A DNA stretch of 64,000 bases from Oceanobacillus salinisoli (GCF_009733865.1 NZ_WOFB01000019.1:62001-126000), one strand, 5' to 3'. Shown: positions 1-9,165, counted from the stretch's first letter. The notes: generated by a model not told the origin, from the letters alone. Program-made: numbers and translations.

Positions 1-1028
1 TGTAATATCGCACTTCCTACGTAAACTGCATCCGCTCCAAGAGCAAGTGCCTTTAAAAATTCTCCTGCTGTAAAAAGCCCACCTGAGACGATTAAACTAA
101 TTTCCCCTTTCAACTGTTTTCGTTCTAAATGATTACTTGCCCGAACGACAGCATGTAAAGTAGGAATCCCGAAATCATCCATTAGAATAGATGGAGCACC
201 ATATGTTGCAGCCTGTCCTCCATCTATTGCAATAGCATCAACACCCATCCCAATTAATTCATCGATATCCTGCTCGAGATTTCCTCCAGCACCGATTTTA
301 ACTCCGATTGGAACACCTTTTGATAAATTCCGCAGTTCCTTTATCATTTCTTTGATATCATTTGTCGATTGATTTTCAAAAAAATGTTCATAAATCACCG
401 CATTTTCCGTCCCATTTAAGTCCATGGACTGCTTTGCATTTTCTGTTAGTCTATCCGATGATATCGTCGCACCCATACCAGCAGAACCACCTTGACCAAG
501 CTTTATCTCGATCATATCTGCCTGTTTGATCAACTGTTCTTCTTTCGCCCAATCCGTTTTGGAAAATTGCAAGATATACTTTCCAGCAGCATCTATTTCC
601 TCCTGCAAAATTCCTCCTTCTCCGGAATTTAGCGCTGTACCGGTCTGTTTTGCCGCTTCCGCTATGGTGAGTCTTGTTTGTTTATCCAAGGAAAGTCCAT
701 AAGCCAGACCACCAATCAGAATTGGAATATCCACTTTTAGCGGCTTTTTAGCCTGTTGACCGATGGTTACTTGTATGTCTACCGTTTCCTCCGAATCAAT
801 CGGAAAGGTGGATACCTGTGCCGGAATAAATGTAAGCTCGTCGAAGTGTGGCCATTTTTTTGATGAGCTTGTTGGCTGATTGAGTGGGTTTCCCTGTTTC
901 TTTTCCGAATTACTTTGCTTAGTATGCTGTTGATCCAAATTTTGTTGTTTCCACCTGGAGTAGAAAAACATAAAAAAACCGAATAATATAACCAGTAATA
1001 TAAGATTAATAACCGATATAACTAACAT
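1..1028 (-). CDS. FMN-binding glutamate synthase-like protein (3' end outside window)
   Basis: The start is the ATG at 1028 and the frame stays open to position 1, so at least 342 codons are present and the C-terminus is missing. Residues 1-22 form one hydrophobic anchor (LVISVINLILLVILFGFFMF). The remainder reads as the glutamate synthase central/FMN domain (GltS_Smc family): PILIGGLAYGLSL, NSGEGG, IKLGQGGSAGMG, VKIGAGGNLEQDI, AIDGGQAATYG, and IVSGGLFTAGEFLKALALGADAV at the edge. This layout, an N-terminal membrane anchor plus the FMN barrel without the glutaminase domain, is that of B. subtilis YerD. The physiological substrate of such stand-alone proteins is not established, so glutamate synthesis is only an analogy. 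It is divergent from the gene at 1168. Confidence 0.85.
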   Translation of the reverse strand, partial: MLVISVINLILLVILFGFFMFFYSRWKQQNLDQQHTKQSNSEKKQGNPLNQPTSSSKKWPHFDELTFIPAQVSTFPIDSEETVDIQVTIGQQAKKPLKVDIPILIGGLAYGLSLDKQTRLTIAEAAKQTGTALNSGEGGILQEEIDAAGKYILQFSKTDWAKEEQLIKQADMIEIKLGQGGSAGMGATISSDRLTENAKQSMDLNGTENAVIYEHFFENQSTNDIKEMIKELRNLSKGVPIGVKIGAGGNLEQDIDELIGMGVDAIAIDGGQAATYGAPSILMDDFGIPTLHAVVRASNHLERKQLKGEISLIVSGGLFTAGEFLKALALGADAVYVGSAIL

Positions 1029-1167
1029 TCACCATCCCTACCTAACCAATAGCATTTAATCTTATATTTTCCAAAATGACGTTTAATAACCTTTAACCTG
1101 TTCTATAATGTATTGATACGACTTACAATCGGACTATTGCGTTAGCAGAAGGGAGTAGAAGGAAGGT

Positions 1168-1905
1168 ATGAACCTATTAAACGTGACAGAGCATCGGCCA
1201 TTTCCTCTGCCTTCCAAGCGATGGATAATGCGGCAAAGTTGGAAAAACATCGCCTTTTTCCATTGGCCCACTTCACCGAATTTATTACGTTCATGGGTTC
1301 CAAGTTCATTAGAAATCGATACGTTTCATGGCCATGCATGGGTTAGTTTGGTTGTATTTGATATGGAGAATATCCATTTAAGAGGTATACCATCTCATTC
1401 TCTAACCCCTGCATTTTCCGAGGTTAACCTGAGAACTTATGTTATTTATAATGGGATACCAGGTGTCTACTTTCTTTCCATCGATGTAGATAACTGGGCC
1501 TCCTCAAAAATAGCAAAAAGATGGTTCCGATTGCCTTATCATGATGCTTCAATCTCCATCGAACCATCGCAGCACTCCTATCATTTTGAATGTATCCGTA
1601 ATGGACAAACAAATATAAAGGGAGAAGGTTCGATTACACCACTGAGAGATATCTATGCCGCTGACCGAGGTTCCTTGGATTATTGGCTGATGGAAAGATA
1701 TCGCATGTACTGTACAGATAAACGTTCCAATCTTTTCAAAACGGATATTCATCATCAGCCATGGGAACTGCAAAAAGCGGAATCAGAAATACACCGGAAT
1801 ACATTGCTCGAGAAATGGAATATCGGAGTAAAAGAAAACTATCCGGCAGTAAGTCATTTTTCAAAGAAATTGGATACCCTTTTTTGGAATATAAAAAGCG
1901 TGTAG
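1168..1905 (+). CDS. DUF2071 (YqjF-like) protein
   Basis: A 245-residue protein with start ATG 1168 behind GGAAGG. It has the hallmarks of the DUF2071/YqjF family: an N-terminal 'W.NIAFFHWP' followed by 'VPSSLEIDTFHGHAWVSLVVF', then 'FSEVNLRTYVIYNGIPGVYFLSIDVDN' and 'RWFRLPYHDASI'. The family is acetoacetate-decarboxylase-like in fold, and its function in bacteria is unknown. No membrane segment or signal peptide is visible. It stands alone between the divergent glutamate-synthase-like gene and the convergent germination operon. Assignment to the family is firm; function is open. Confidence 0.85.
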   Translation: MNLLNVTEHRPFPLPSKRWIMRQSWKNIAFFHWPTSPNLLRSWVPSSLEIDTFHGHAWVSLVVFDMENIHLRGIPSHSLTPAFSEVNLRTYVIYNGIPGVYFLSIDVDNWASSKIAKRWFRLPYHDASISIEPSQHSYHFECIRNGQTNIKGEGSITPLRDIYAADRGSLDYWLMERYRMYCTDKRSNLFKTDIHHQPWELQKAESEIHRNTLLEKWNIGVKENYPAVSHFSKKLDTLFWNIKSV

Positions 1906-1912
1906 CTGCCCC

Positions 1913-2116
1913 TTAATTAGATGGCTGCTGTTTGTTTGTTTCCTGATTTTCCCCTTCATTATACTGATTGTCATACTCCTCCTTTTTCCATGGAGGATCA
2001 CCAGATTTATGAAGTTTCTGATTTATTTTATACGTTCCATACGGTATTAAAAATGCCAAAACCGTGAAAATCCACCCTAAGGTTGTTGGCATTCTTTCCA
2101 TGATTTGATTCCACAT
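1913..2116 (-). CDS. Small membrane protein, candidate D subunit of germinant receptor
   Basis: About 67 residues. I place the start at ATG 2116 because GerC stops at 2118-2120 and the sequence AAGGGG sits just upstream. An ATG at 2134 would give 73 residues but leaves its ribosome site unexplained. One clear hydrophobic segment (TTLGWIFTVLAFLIPYGTY) is followed by a hydrophilic, Q/N/E-rich tail. It is the last gene of the gerA-gerB-gerC order. Some Bacillus gerA-type operons carry a fourth small gene (a D subunit, about 75 residues, membrane) that modulates germination. Size and position fit that family, but only one membrane segment is obvious here, so the call is by context. Confidence 0.6.
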   Translation of the reverse strand: MWNQIMERMPTTLGWIFTVLAFLIPYGTYKINQKLHKSGDPPWKKEEYDNQYNEGENQETNKQQPSN

Positions 2117-2117
2117 A

Positions 2118-3299
2118 TTATTCCCCTTCTCCATCTTTTTTCACTTGAATGATATTGCCTGGCTCTCTCAAATCTGCATTCACTTGAATGGTGACATCAC
2201 TATCAGCAAAATAGTTTTCACCAAAATCCCAATCATTTTTTACTTCCTGCCATAGTTCATAATGATGCATCCTGACATGATTACCAAAAGTAAGGACATC
2301 TGTTTGAAACTCATCTTTTACCTTTTTCACCGTATTTTCTGCTATATTCTTAATTTTCTCTTCCATTACTTTCTCAAATTCCTGCAAATGTTTCTTCTTG
2401 TAAATATCTTTATCACCTAAGTATTCCGCCAATTGAGCATCCACTTCAATATCTACTTGAAACTGTAAATTATTTTTATCTTTATTTTTCAAAGTGATGG
2501 TACTGCCACCCTCCAATATAGAGAAAGTCGCCATTTTCCCGTCTACTTCCGCTTTCATACTTCCCTCTATCTCCTCACCTGTTATAAAGTTCATTCCCTT
2601 CACTTCTTCCCCAGTAAGTGTGCCAACCAATTGACTTGTATCCCCTTTCAGGACTGCTACTCCTTCATAGTTTGCACTTGTATTCGTTAAAACACTTAAC
2701 TGTGGAACAGTAAAACTATTCCTGTTTAATAATGCTTCCTGTATCTTTCCTACTTGAAGTGGTTTTACTGTTTCAGGATTAACAGGATTTTCTAATAGTT
2801 CACTCAGGTATTTGGATGGAACCTTTTCATGCTCTGGTTCCACCTCGAAAAGTTCTTTTGCATTTTCGCTGGCAATTGCTACAACGATACCTCTTCTCAT
2901 CGCTTGCTGGCGTAAAAAAACATCAATAAGATCCATAAATACCCCAGACCGTTCCACCAGATCCTTTGCTATAATAACGATTTGCAGATGCTCGGTAGTA
3001 GTCGTACGGTTAGCCTGTCTTGATATGTCAGCATTAATCTCATATAAACTTTCTCCTGTTTGGCTTAAATTGCGATATGCCTTTCCTCCTCCACCACTGG
3101 ATTCATTACTTAACCCTGCCGGAACAACAAATTGATTGGTTAATTCAAAGGTTCCTTTTGCCCCCTGTTCTTCTGCTGAATCAACTGCAACTCCTGCAAT
3201 AAATCCCCGATCTTCCAAATCAATAGCATCCCAGCATCCTGCAAGAAACATACAGAGACAGACAAATAGAAAGATTAGGCAAATGCGATTATTTCCCAC
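2118..3299 (-). CDS. Ger(x)C-family spore germination lipoprotein (C subunit)
   Basis: A 393-residue protein starting at GTG 3299 and overlapping the upstream permease gene by 11 bases, so the two are translationally coupled. A signal peptide with lipobox LAGC (Cys about 22) precedes 'WDAIDLEDRGFIAGVAVD', the typical opening of Ger(x)C proteins ('CW...EL...'). The body has the usual three-domain length, with 'TTTEHLQIVIIAKDLVERSGVFMDLIDVFLRQ' and a C-terminal 'EKIKNIAENTVKKVKDEFQTDVLTFG'. It would be a lipoprotein on the outer face of the spore inner membrane, forming a nutrient receptor with the A and B subunits encoded just upstream. Which germinant it senses cannot be read from sequence. 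Confidence 0.95.
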   Translation of the reverse strand: MGNNRICLIFLFVCLCMFLAGCWDAIDLEDRGFIAGVAVDSAEEQGAKGTFELTNQFVVPAGLSNESSGGGGKAYRNLSQTGESLYEINADISRQANRTTTTEHLQIVIIAKDLVERSGVFMDLIDVFLRQQAMRRGIVVAIASENAKELFEVEPEHEKVPSKYLSELLENPVNPETVKPLQVGKIQEALLNRNSFTVPQLSVLTNTSANYEGVAVLKGDTSQLVGTLTGEEVKGMNFITGEEIEGSMKAEVDGKMATFSILEGGSTITLKNKDKNNLQFQVDIEVDAQLAEYLGDKDIYKKKHLQEFEKVMEEKIKNIAENTVKKVKDEFQTDVLTFGNHVRMHHYELWQEVKNDWDFGENYFADSDVTIQVNADLREPGNIIQVKKDGEGE

Positions 3300-4398
3300 T
3301 CTGTTTCGCTCCTTTGACTTTATACATCACCCAAAGTACGATTGCTGTAGTGCCTGTCATCCCCCAGCCATAATAACCAACCCAATCTCCTAGCTTTCCA
3401 ATTTCCATATATTTTTGAGGAATCATGGAAATGAAAAATACGATTGGAGACAACGTAAATATGATGTTTAATTTCTTTACTTTAGGAAAGACCGAATTTA
3501 TTGCCATGACCGCGACATCAAAAGCCATTGCCGTCGTATTAAATATAGCCATAATCCATATAACAAAAAATACCGATTCCAGCCGTTCCAAAAATCCCCC
3601 TGGTACTTCTACTGATTTGGCCAGTTCAATAAGTGGAAAGCGAATATTTGCTGTCGACTGCTCTCCAAAAACAGCAATACATGTTAAATAAATAATAGTG
3701 TACAAAATCACTGCCCATGACATTCCAAAAGCAGCCATACCAGATGTTTTTTTAGGATGTCTTACCAGTGAAATGTAAAAAAATAAAATGCCAATTCCTG
3801 TATAGGATAAAGCACTATCCAGCGTACCTTGTGCATAACCTCGGAAATCCGTTTTAAACACAGGTAAGAGATTGTCTTTTTCAATATATCCTATGGACAA
3901 AAAAACCAGCAAACCTGTCGTAATAAGGATAATTGGCAGAAACATCATGTTTAGTCGAAATAAACCAGCCCTTGAACCGGAGACAGCATAAACAACTACT
4001 AGCAAGAAGGTCAAGGAAACCATCTCAATAGGTGTTCGATCAAATAAATATTGATGCGATATATCTGATATAGCCGCAAGCTCAAAGGCCGTAAGTAAAA
4101 TACCCTGAAAGGAAAATAACAATGTCATCACAACTGCAACTGGCTTTGATACTAAATAAGAGGAGTAAGAGAGAAAAGATTGATTTGGAAAGTTTGCTGC
4201 TAGTTTTGCAACGGCCCACGTTATTAGAACGGCTAGTGTTCCTCCTAGAATTACAGCAACCCATCCGTCAGAAGCTGTCGTTTTTTCAGCAAGATATCTC
4301 GGAAAGACGATTATTCCGATTGCAATTGCCATAGAAGGAATAGCAACCATGATGTCCCGGTCTGTAATTTTTTCGTCACCGTATTTAAAAGTACTCAT
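3289..4398 (-). CDS. GerAB-family spore germination permease (B subunit)
   Basis: A 369-residue integral membrane protein with about ten hydrophobic segments. The N-terminus 'KITDRDIMVAIPSMAIAIGIIVFPRYLA' is the family signature of the spore germination permease branch of the APC superfamily. The start ATG 4398 has GAAGGAAG upstream. B subunits are thought to bind the germinant (amino acid or sugar) in the spore inner membrane. It lies between the A subunit (50-base gap) and the C subunit (11-base overlap), in the canonical operon order. Confidence 0.95.
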   Translation of the reverse strand: MSTFKYGDEKITDRDIMVAIPSMAIAIGIIVFPRYLAEKTTASDGWVAVILGGTLAVLITWAVAKLAANFPNQSFLSYSSYLVSKPVAVVMTLLFSFQGILLTAFELAAISDISHQYLFDRTPIEMVSLTFLLVVVYAVSGSRAGLFRLNMMFLPIILITTGLLVFLSIGYIEKDNLLPVFKTDFRGYAQGTLDSALSYTGIGILFFYISLVRHPKKTSGMAAFGMSWAVILYTIIYLTCIAVFGEQSTANIRFPLIELAKSVEVPGGFLERLESVFFVIWIMAIFNTTAMAFDVAVMAINSVFPKVKKLNIIFTLSPIVFFISMIPQKYMEIGKLGDWVGYYGWGMTGTTAIVLWVMYKVKGAKQSGK

Positions 4399-4448
4399 GT
4401 ATGATCTCTTCCTTCATGGTTTTTCATTGAAAAATGTTCAAAATCTGC

Positions 4449-6005
4449 CTACCCTGGTTTATTATCCTTGGATTGGCTATCCATTGTTTTCAAATAGGAA
4501 GGCCGCTTCGTTAATTTTGTAATCGGCGCACGTAGCACTAAGTCCTTCCAGTCATTTGTAAAGGTAGGTGCAAAAGGTGTTGAATAAGGAATACCCATAC
4601 TTTTTAAATTAACAATATGAATATTTATCATAATATAAACGATAACAATGCCATATAAGCCTAAAAATGCCGCAGCAATGATAAATCCAAATCTTAATGT
4701 TCGAAAGGCTATCGCCACACTATAGGATGGAACACTGAAGGTAGCGATTGCTGTGAGTGCCGTCACAATGACCATAATTGGACTTACAATCCCGGCACTT
4801 ACTGCTGCTTCTCCAATTACTAAGCCTCCAACAATACCAATGGTTTGACCGATTACTTTGGGGAGCCGTATTCCTGCTTCATGCAAAATTTCAAATGTTA
4901 TCGCCATTAACATCGCTTCTACAGCGGCCGGAAAAGGCACCCCCTCTCTAGTCGCTGCTATCGAATACGTTAATGTACTCGGAATCATGCCAGGATGATA
5001 GGAAACCAAAGCAATGTATAATCCGGGGAGAAACAGCGCAAAAAAAGCGGACAAATAACGAAGTAATCTTAATAAAGTTGCAGAAAACCACCGTTGGTTA
5101 TAATCTTCCATCGTGTGAAGCGAATCTCCAATGGATAACGGGGCAACGAGCGCAAATGGCGTTCCATCCACTATAATCGCCACTTTTCCTTGGATTAAAT
5201 CAGAGGAAATTTTATCAGGACGTTCGGTATTTAAGATTTGTGGAAACGGTGACAAAAAACTGTCCTCAATCCATTGTTCAACATATGCTGAATCAGATAT
5301 GTAATCGATATCAATTGACTCCAGCCTCCGACTTACTTCGTTTACAAGCTCAGGATTCACAATACCTTCCACATAACATAAAACCAATTTCTGCTTGGAA
5401 CGCTTTCCCACTTCATGCTGTTTAAATCTCAAATTCGGATCCTTTATATCCCGGCGCACGAGAGCTATGTTTGTCTCAATGCTTTCTACAAAACCATCTC
5501 TGGGTCCACGAATGAGTGTCTCCGAATCAGGCTGTTCAATCGAACGACTTTCTCCTCCAGTTGTTCCAATTAAAAGAACCGTTTCTTGGCCATCTAGATA
5601 AAACGCCGTATTCCCATTTAATATACCAAAAGAAACATCATCCAAGTTATTAGATTTTTGAACATCAGTTATGGCAATAACTTTCTTATGAATCTCGTCT
5701 AGTTGATTTGATTCAAACTCCTTTTTATTTAATTGGATTGTTTTCAAAATATTGTTATTAATTAAATCCTCATCCGTTATGCCACTTATATAAATAATAG
5801 CCGCCCTTGTTCCTGCTCCTCCTATTGTTAGTTCTCGGACAACTAAGTCCCCCGGATCCCCCATCATTTGTTTCACATTCATTAAATTATCATCCAGGTT
5901 TTTCGTTATTTGATTGGTAAATCCAGTATGCTTCCCTACTGGCGATTGACTGGTATTCCCTTGCTTTTTTCCTTTCAAACGGTTAAAAATTGAACCTCTC
6001 GTCAT
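4449..6005 (-). CDS. GerAA-family spore germination protein (A subunit)
   Basis: The frame is open from 6056, but I prefer the ATG at 6005 (protein beginning MTRGSIFNRLKGKK, 518 residues) because GAGGGG lies at the right distance. The ATG at 6056 has no space for a ribosome site. The N-terminal hydrophilic domain includes 'QMMGDPGDLVVREL' and 'RGPRDGFVESIETNIALVRRDIKDPNL', a family hallmark. The C-terminal half carries about five or six membrane helices ('YLSAFFALFLPGLYIALVSYHPGMIP', 'REGVPFPAAVEAMLMAITFEILHEAG'). Usual length for GerAA proteins is 480-550. It is the first gene of the germination operon, and expression in the forespore is expected. Confidence 0.95.
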   Translation of the reverse strand: MTRGSIFNRLKGKKQGNTSQSPVGKHTGFTNQITKNLDDNLMNVKQMMGDPGDLVVRELTIGGAGTRAAIIYISGITDEDLINNNILKTIQLNKKEFESNQLDEIHKKVIAITDVQKSNNLDDVSFGILNGNTAFYLDGQETVLLIGTTGGESRSIEQPDSETLIRGPRDGFVESIETNIALVRRDIKDPNLRFKQHEVGKRSKQKLVLCYVEGIVNPELVNEVSRRLESIDIDYISDSAYVEQWIEDSFLSPFPQILNTERPDKISSDLIQGKVAIIVDGTPFALVAPLSIGDSLHTMEDYNQRWFSATLLRLLRYLSAFFALFLPGLYIALVSYHPGMIPSTLTYSIAATREGVPFPAAVEAMLMAITFEILHEAGIRLPKVIGQTIGIVGGLVIGEAAVSAGIVSPIMVIVTALTAIATFSVPSYSVAIAFRTLRFGFIIAAAFLGLYGIVIVYIMINIHIVNLKSMGIPYSTPFAPTFTNDWKDLVLRAPITKLTKRPSYLKTMDSQSKDNKPG

Positions 6006-6147
6006 TTCATCCCCTCGATTATGTAATATACTCCTCCTTTTCTTTCCCACATCCATCCTTTTTTATACAACAAATGACAGGATGAAAATTGTATAACTAT
6101 TTTCCTTTAATGACAAACTATATTAAAAAAGAACTGGGGGATTATGT

Positions 6148-6842
6148 ATGGATAATAAAAAGGCCTTACTTTCATCGGAGCTGTCGCAAATTTTAAGAAG
6201 CATATATAAATGTCATCTTTTCTAGTGTCATTCAAATAACCTAATACGCGAAATCCAGAAATAAAGAATGTTATAAAAGACGGACTTAAAATCCCAAGAG
6301 ACATTGAGCACGACTTAAGGATTTTATTTGATGTGTAAATCATTTGATTCCCCATGAATTTACAGAAGATGATATACATTATTATCCGTTGAGATTTCTG
6401 AATTGTGTTCCAACCTCCAAAGAAATGTTCTAAGAGTAGTAACATTAACTGGGTTGAGTCAAGTTAAGAAAACAAGGAAGCTCGTGATTTTCTTCCAATA
6501 ATGTATTGAAATTGCCAAAGAACACGTCCAGATTTTCTCTGAATTGCTTGAAGACAGTTATGTACCCGTTCCAATGGGGGCGGATTCCCATGGTTACAAA
6601 TCCCGCTAATAATGGCACCTTTTTCCGATAAGTTAATGATGTTCCACACACAGGTTTGATAAGCCTTGGAATCAGTTTTTACGTTATGAGTATAGCCGAA
6701 AGGGGAAGATGAGATTTGGCCACTCAGTATACAAAAAATCATGTTATGTGCAGAGGAAGATAGGATAAATATTATCGTTTAAAAATGGCTGGTTGGAAAA
6801 ACCGCCAAGAATAATTGATCGCGAAGAATTAGCGAAAATATA
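6148..6842 (+). pseudogene. Decayed DUF3231 gene
   Basis: The plus strand carries a ruined copy of the same family as the intact gene that follows 14 bases later. It begins MDNKKALLSSELSQI at 6148. 'NPEIKNVIKDGLKI' and, in another frame, 'IPHEFTEDDI' match the first repeat. 'IAKEHVQIFSELLEDSYVPVP', 'VTNPANNGTFF' and 'VPHTGLISLGIS' match the second repeat. The end 'KNGWLEKPPRIIDREELAKI' with a TAA at 6840-6842 corresponds to 'DNGWMEKPPMAPDRKNLAK' of the live gene. Fragments lie in all three frames with stops, so this is old decay, not a single sequencing error. About 300 bases of middle sequence are lost. Confidence 0.85.
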
Positions 6843-6856
6843 AGGAGGAAAGTAAA

Positions 6857-7861
6857 TTGAGTAATTACGAACATATAGAACTAACAGCATCAGAAATTTC
6901 GACACTATGGGCTCAATACCTAAACAAAACGATGGCAATTTGCGGATTAAAGCACTCTCTAAATCATGTAGCAGATGAAGAAATTAAAGTCCTGCTTCAG
7001 GATACACTAAACATCATGAATAAACATGTCGATAAATTAGTTCATATTTTCAAAAAAGAAGAATATCCTATTCCACAGGGATTTACAGATCATGATGTAA
7101 ACATTCATGCACCAAGGCTTTTTTCTGATACTATTTACCTTCTTTATATTTTAAGTACGACTAATTTAAGCCTAAGTATGTATGCCATGTATCTAAGCAT
7201 TGCGGAGCGTCAAGATATTATTGAATATTATGATGAGAGCTTATCCATCACACAGCAATTTCATAAACGAGCTAAACATCTGGCGATGGAAAAAGGAATC
7301 TATATACGTTCTCCACACTTACCAAAACCAGATATCATTGAATTTGTAGAGAAGCAAAGTTTTCTTGCTGGATGGTTTGGAAATCGCCGTCCATTAATTG
7401 GTATGGAAATTGCGAACCTTGCATTTAATGCTAAGCATAATATGTTGGGACAGGCTGCTATAACTGCCTTCAGTCAAGTCGCATCGTCTAAAGAAGTGCG
7501 GAGATACTTTGAAAGAGGCCGTGAAATCGCTGGAAAACATTCTGAAATTTTTAGTTCAATTTTAAAAGATGAATATTTAGATGATGGAGCTTCGTTAATG
7601 ACTTCAAAAGTAACTGATTCAACGGAATCCCCTTTTTCAGACAAGTTGATGATGTACTTTGTAAACAGCCTTAGTTCTGCAGGAATAGCACAATATGGTC
7701 GTTCAATGTCAGAAAGCCCAAGGCATGATCTCGGTGTTCATTATACACGTTTGATTGCAGAAATAGCCAACTATGCAGATGATGGGGCAAATATTATGAT
7801 TGACAACGGTTGGATGGAAAAACCACCAATGGCTCCTGATCGAAAGAATCTTGCGAAATAG
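6857..7861 (+). CDS. DUF3231 family protein
   Basis: A 334-residue protein starting at TTG 6857 (MSNYEHIELTASEIST), with AAGGAGG 8 bases upstream. It consists of two tandem homologous halves (about residues 5-165 and 170-330), each all-helical. The halves are recognisable by 'SEISTLWAQYLNKTMAICGLK...' and 'FLAGWFGNRRPLIGMEIANLA', and end in 'NYADDGANIMIDNGWMEKPP'. DUF3231 proteins are common in spore formers, are predicted ferritin-like bundles, and have no established function. It sits next to a germination receptor operon and a small membrane protein gene 9 bases downstream, with which it is probably co-transcribed. The degraded copy upstream shows a tandem duplication. Confidence 0.9.
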   Translation: MSNYEHIELTASEISTLWAQYLNKTMAICGLKHSLNHVADEEIKVLLQDTLNIMNKHVDKLVHIFKKEEYPIPQGFTDHDVNIHAPRLFSDTIYLLYILSTTNLSLSMYAMYLSIAERQDIIEYYDESLSITQQFHKRAKHLAMEKGIYIRSPHLPKPDIIEFVEKQSFLAGWFGNRRPLIGMEIANLAFNAKHNMLGQAAITAFSQVASSKEVRRYFERGREIAGKHSEIFSSILKDEYLDDGASLMTSKVTDSTESPFSDKLMMYFVNSLSSAGIAQYGRSMSESPRHDLGVHYTRLIAEIANYADDGANIMIDNGWMEKPPMAPDRKNLAK

Positions 7862-7870
7862 GGGTTTGCC

Positions 7871-8371
7871 ATGGAAACAACTATAAAACAGAAAAGCCAA
7901 AAATTAGAGGCAATCCTATGGAGCATTGCATTACCTGGTTTTTGGCAATTATTAAATCAACGGTATATAAAAGGAATATTGTTAGTTGGCTTGGAATTTT
8001 TAATCAATGTGATGGGGAATTTTAATACGATTATTATGTTAAGCTTCAATTTCAAAATTGAAGAAGCAATTGAAGTGACCAATTATCAGTGGCTGTTATT
8101 TTACCCTTGTCTGTATTTCTTTTCTATCTGGGATGCCTATAAAGATGCAGGTGGAGAACGTGGTAAACCATTTGCCTATTTGCCATTGGTATTTTCAGCC
8201 TATTTCGTCACAACTGGAGTGTTCTACTCCAATCGAATTACCATTATGGGATACTTAATCGGTCCGATGTGGGCTGGATTTTTATTTTTGCCAATCGGTT
8301 TAATCGTTGGAGGGATCCTCAGGTCCATCCTGCTTAAAATTTACTTAAAAGAAGCAAATGACACCCTCTAA
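7871..8371 (+). CDS. Hypothetical four-to-five-helix membrane protein
   Basis: A 166-residue protein starting at ATG 7871, nine bases after the DUF3231 stop, probably in the same transcript. It opens with a short charged region, then 'AILWSIALPGFWQLLNQRYIKGILLVGLEFLINVMGNFN', followed by three more hydrophobic stretches (near residues 70-90, 100-120 and 125-155). A GxGQ/PGFWQ-type opening before the first helix is common in small bacterial membrane proteins of unknown role. No catalytic motif is seen. The pairing with DUF3231 is the only clue to function. Confidence 0.75.
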   Translation: METTIKQKSQKLEAILWSIALPGFWQLLNQRYIKGILLVGLEFLINVMGNFNTIIMLSFNFKIEEAIEVTNYQWLLFYPCLYFFSIWDAYKDAGGERGKPFAYLPLVFSAYFVTTGVFYSNRITIMGYLIGPMWAGFLFLPIGLIVGGILRSILLKIYLKEANDTL

Positions 8372-8400
8372 ACGCTCTCTGGTGCCTTTTGGTGCCATTT

Positions 8401-8428
8401 GGTGCCTGTCACTTCCCGGATTTTGTCG
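8401..8428. repeat. Interspersed repeat GGTGCCTGTCACTTCCCG, copy 1
   Basis: Core GGTGCCTGTCACTTCCCG followed by GATTTTGTCG and a second GTCGAA. Two partial GGTGCC units directly precede it (8391, 8382 region). Related copies lie at 8463, 13989 and 20593, always just 3' of a gene. The GTG..CAC ends allow only a short imperfect hairpin. Confidence 0.75.
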
Positions 8429-8462
8429 TTTTATGTCGAAGCGCATCAGAGAGCAGATTATT

Positions 8463-8490
8463 GGTGCCTGTCACTTCCCGAAATTTGTCG
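8463..8490. repeat. Interspersed repeat GGTGCCTGTCACTTCCCG, copy 2
   Basis: Same core as the copy 62 bases upstream, continuing AAATTTGTCGAATA, which matches the copy at 13989 exactly over 23 bases. The two copies form a direct pair downstream of the small membrane protein gene. Confidence 0.75.
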
Positions 8491-8559
8491 AATACATATT
8501 CTAAAACTTTTCTTACTAGTTACTACGAGTTTGTAGTTTGTATCCATGCTGCTCAACAA

Positions 8560-8985
8560 TTAGTCAGGTTCTGACACCACCTCATCTTTCCTTTCGCGGA
8601 GAATATCCTGAATGATTTCAATATGAAAAGCAGCCCAAGCCTTTTCACGAAAATGAAGATATAAACTTATAGATAGACCTAATAAATAAACGATCGCAAA
8701 TATAAGCCAATTCATACTCCCATTTGTAAACAGAAAATCTTCCAAATGACTTGAAAACAAAAAAAGAAGCCATGGAATTGCTGATACAAATATGGGAATC
8801 ATTCCCGATCCATTCTTCTCTTTTATCATCCGGTAATATACTAATTTTAAGGAATAGCTGTCCATCGACTGATAAAATATTAAAATCTCCTCAATTTCTT
8901 TTAAGTACTTAACCTCTCTTATTTCGTTTGATGTTTTTTTTATATAGCGATAAATTTTATCTGCATCGCCACGAAATGAATACAT
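8560..8985 (-). CDS. Hypothetical membrane protein
   Basis: A 141-residue protein with start ATG 8985. The N-terminal 65 residues are hydrophilic and helical ('KIYRYIKKTSNEIREVKYLKEIEEILIFYQ'). Two hydrophobic helices follow (GMIPIFVSAIPWLLFLFSSH and WLIFAIVYLLGLSISLYLHF), with a charged amphipathic tail. No family was recognised. It stands alone, convergent with the DUF3231 pair and downstream of cwlJ on the same strand, separated from it by a terminator. The reading frame looks genuine from its protein-like composition, but there is no stronger support. Confidence 0.6.
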   Translation of the reverse strand: MYSFRGDADKIYRYIKKTSNEIREVKYLKEIEEILIFYQSMDSYSLKLVYYRMIKEKNGSGMIPIFVSAIPWLLFLFSSHLEDFLFTNGSMNWLIFAIVYLLGLSISLYLHFREKAWAAFHIEIIQDILRERKDEVVSEPD

Positions 8986-9122
8986 ATACCGACATCCTTA
9001 TGCAAATAGAAATATGTTTCGTTCGATTTATCTCATATACCTTCCAGTAGTTATTATGTGGGACTTTACATAATTTATGTAATCCTAAACTCCATCTAGC
9101 GATCCATTGCAGCCAAAAAATC

Positions 9123-9152
9123 AAGCCTCCACTTAGTATTCATGGGAGGCTT
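9123..9152 (-). terminator. Intrinsic terminator of cwlJ
   Basis: On the minus strand AAGCCTCC pairs with GGAGGCTT across a 14-base loop and is followed by TGATTTTTT. It lies 14 bases after the cwlJ stop. Confidence 0.75.
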
Positions 9153-9165
9153 CGTTTCAAGAGCG

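Noticed and set aside
6107-6742. Three overlapping minus-strand frames of 68-112 codons
   Set aside because: They run antisense to the decayed DUF3231 gene, have no ribosome sites and no recognisable family.
8389-8574. A plus-strand frame of 61 codons
   Set aside because: It is made of the GGTGCCTGTCACTTCCCG repeat pair and has no ribosome site.
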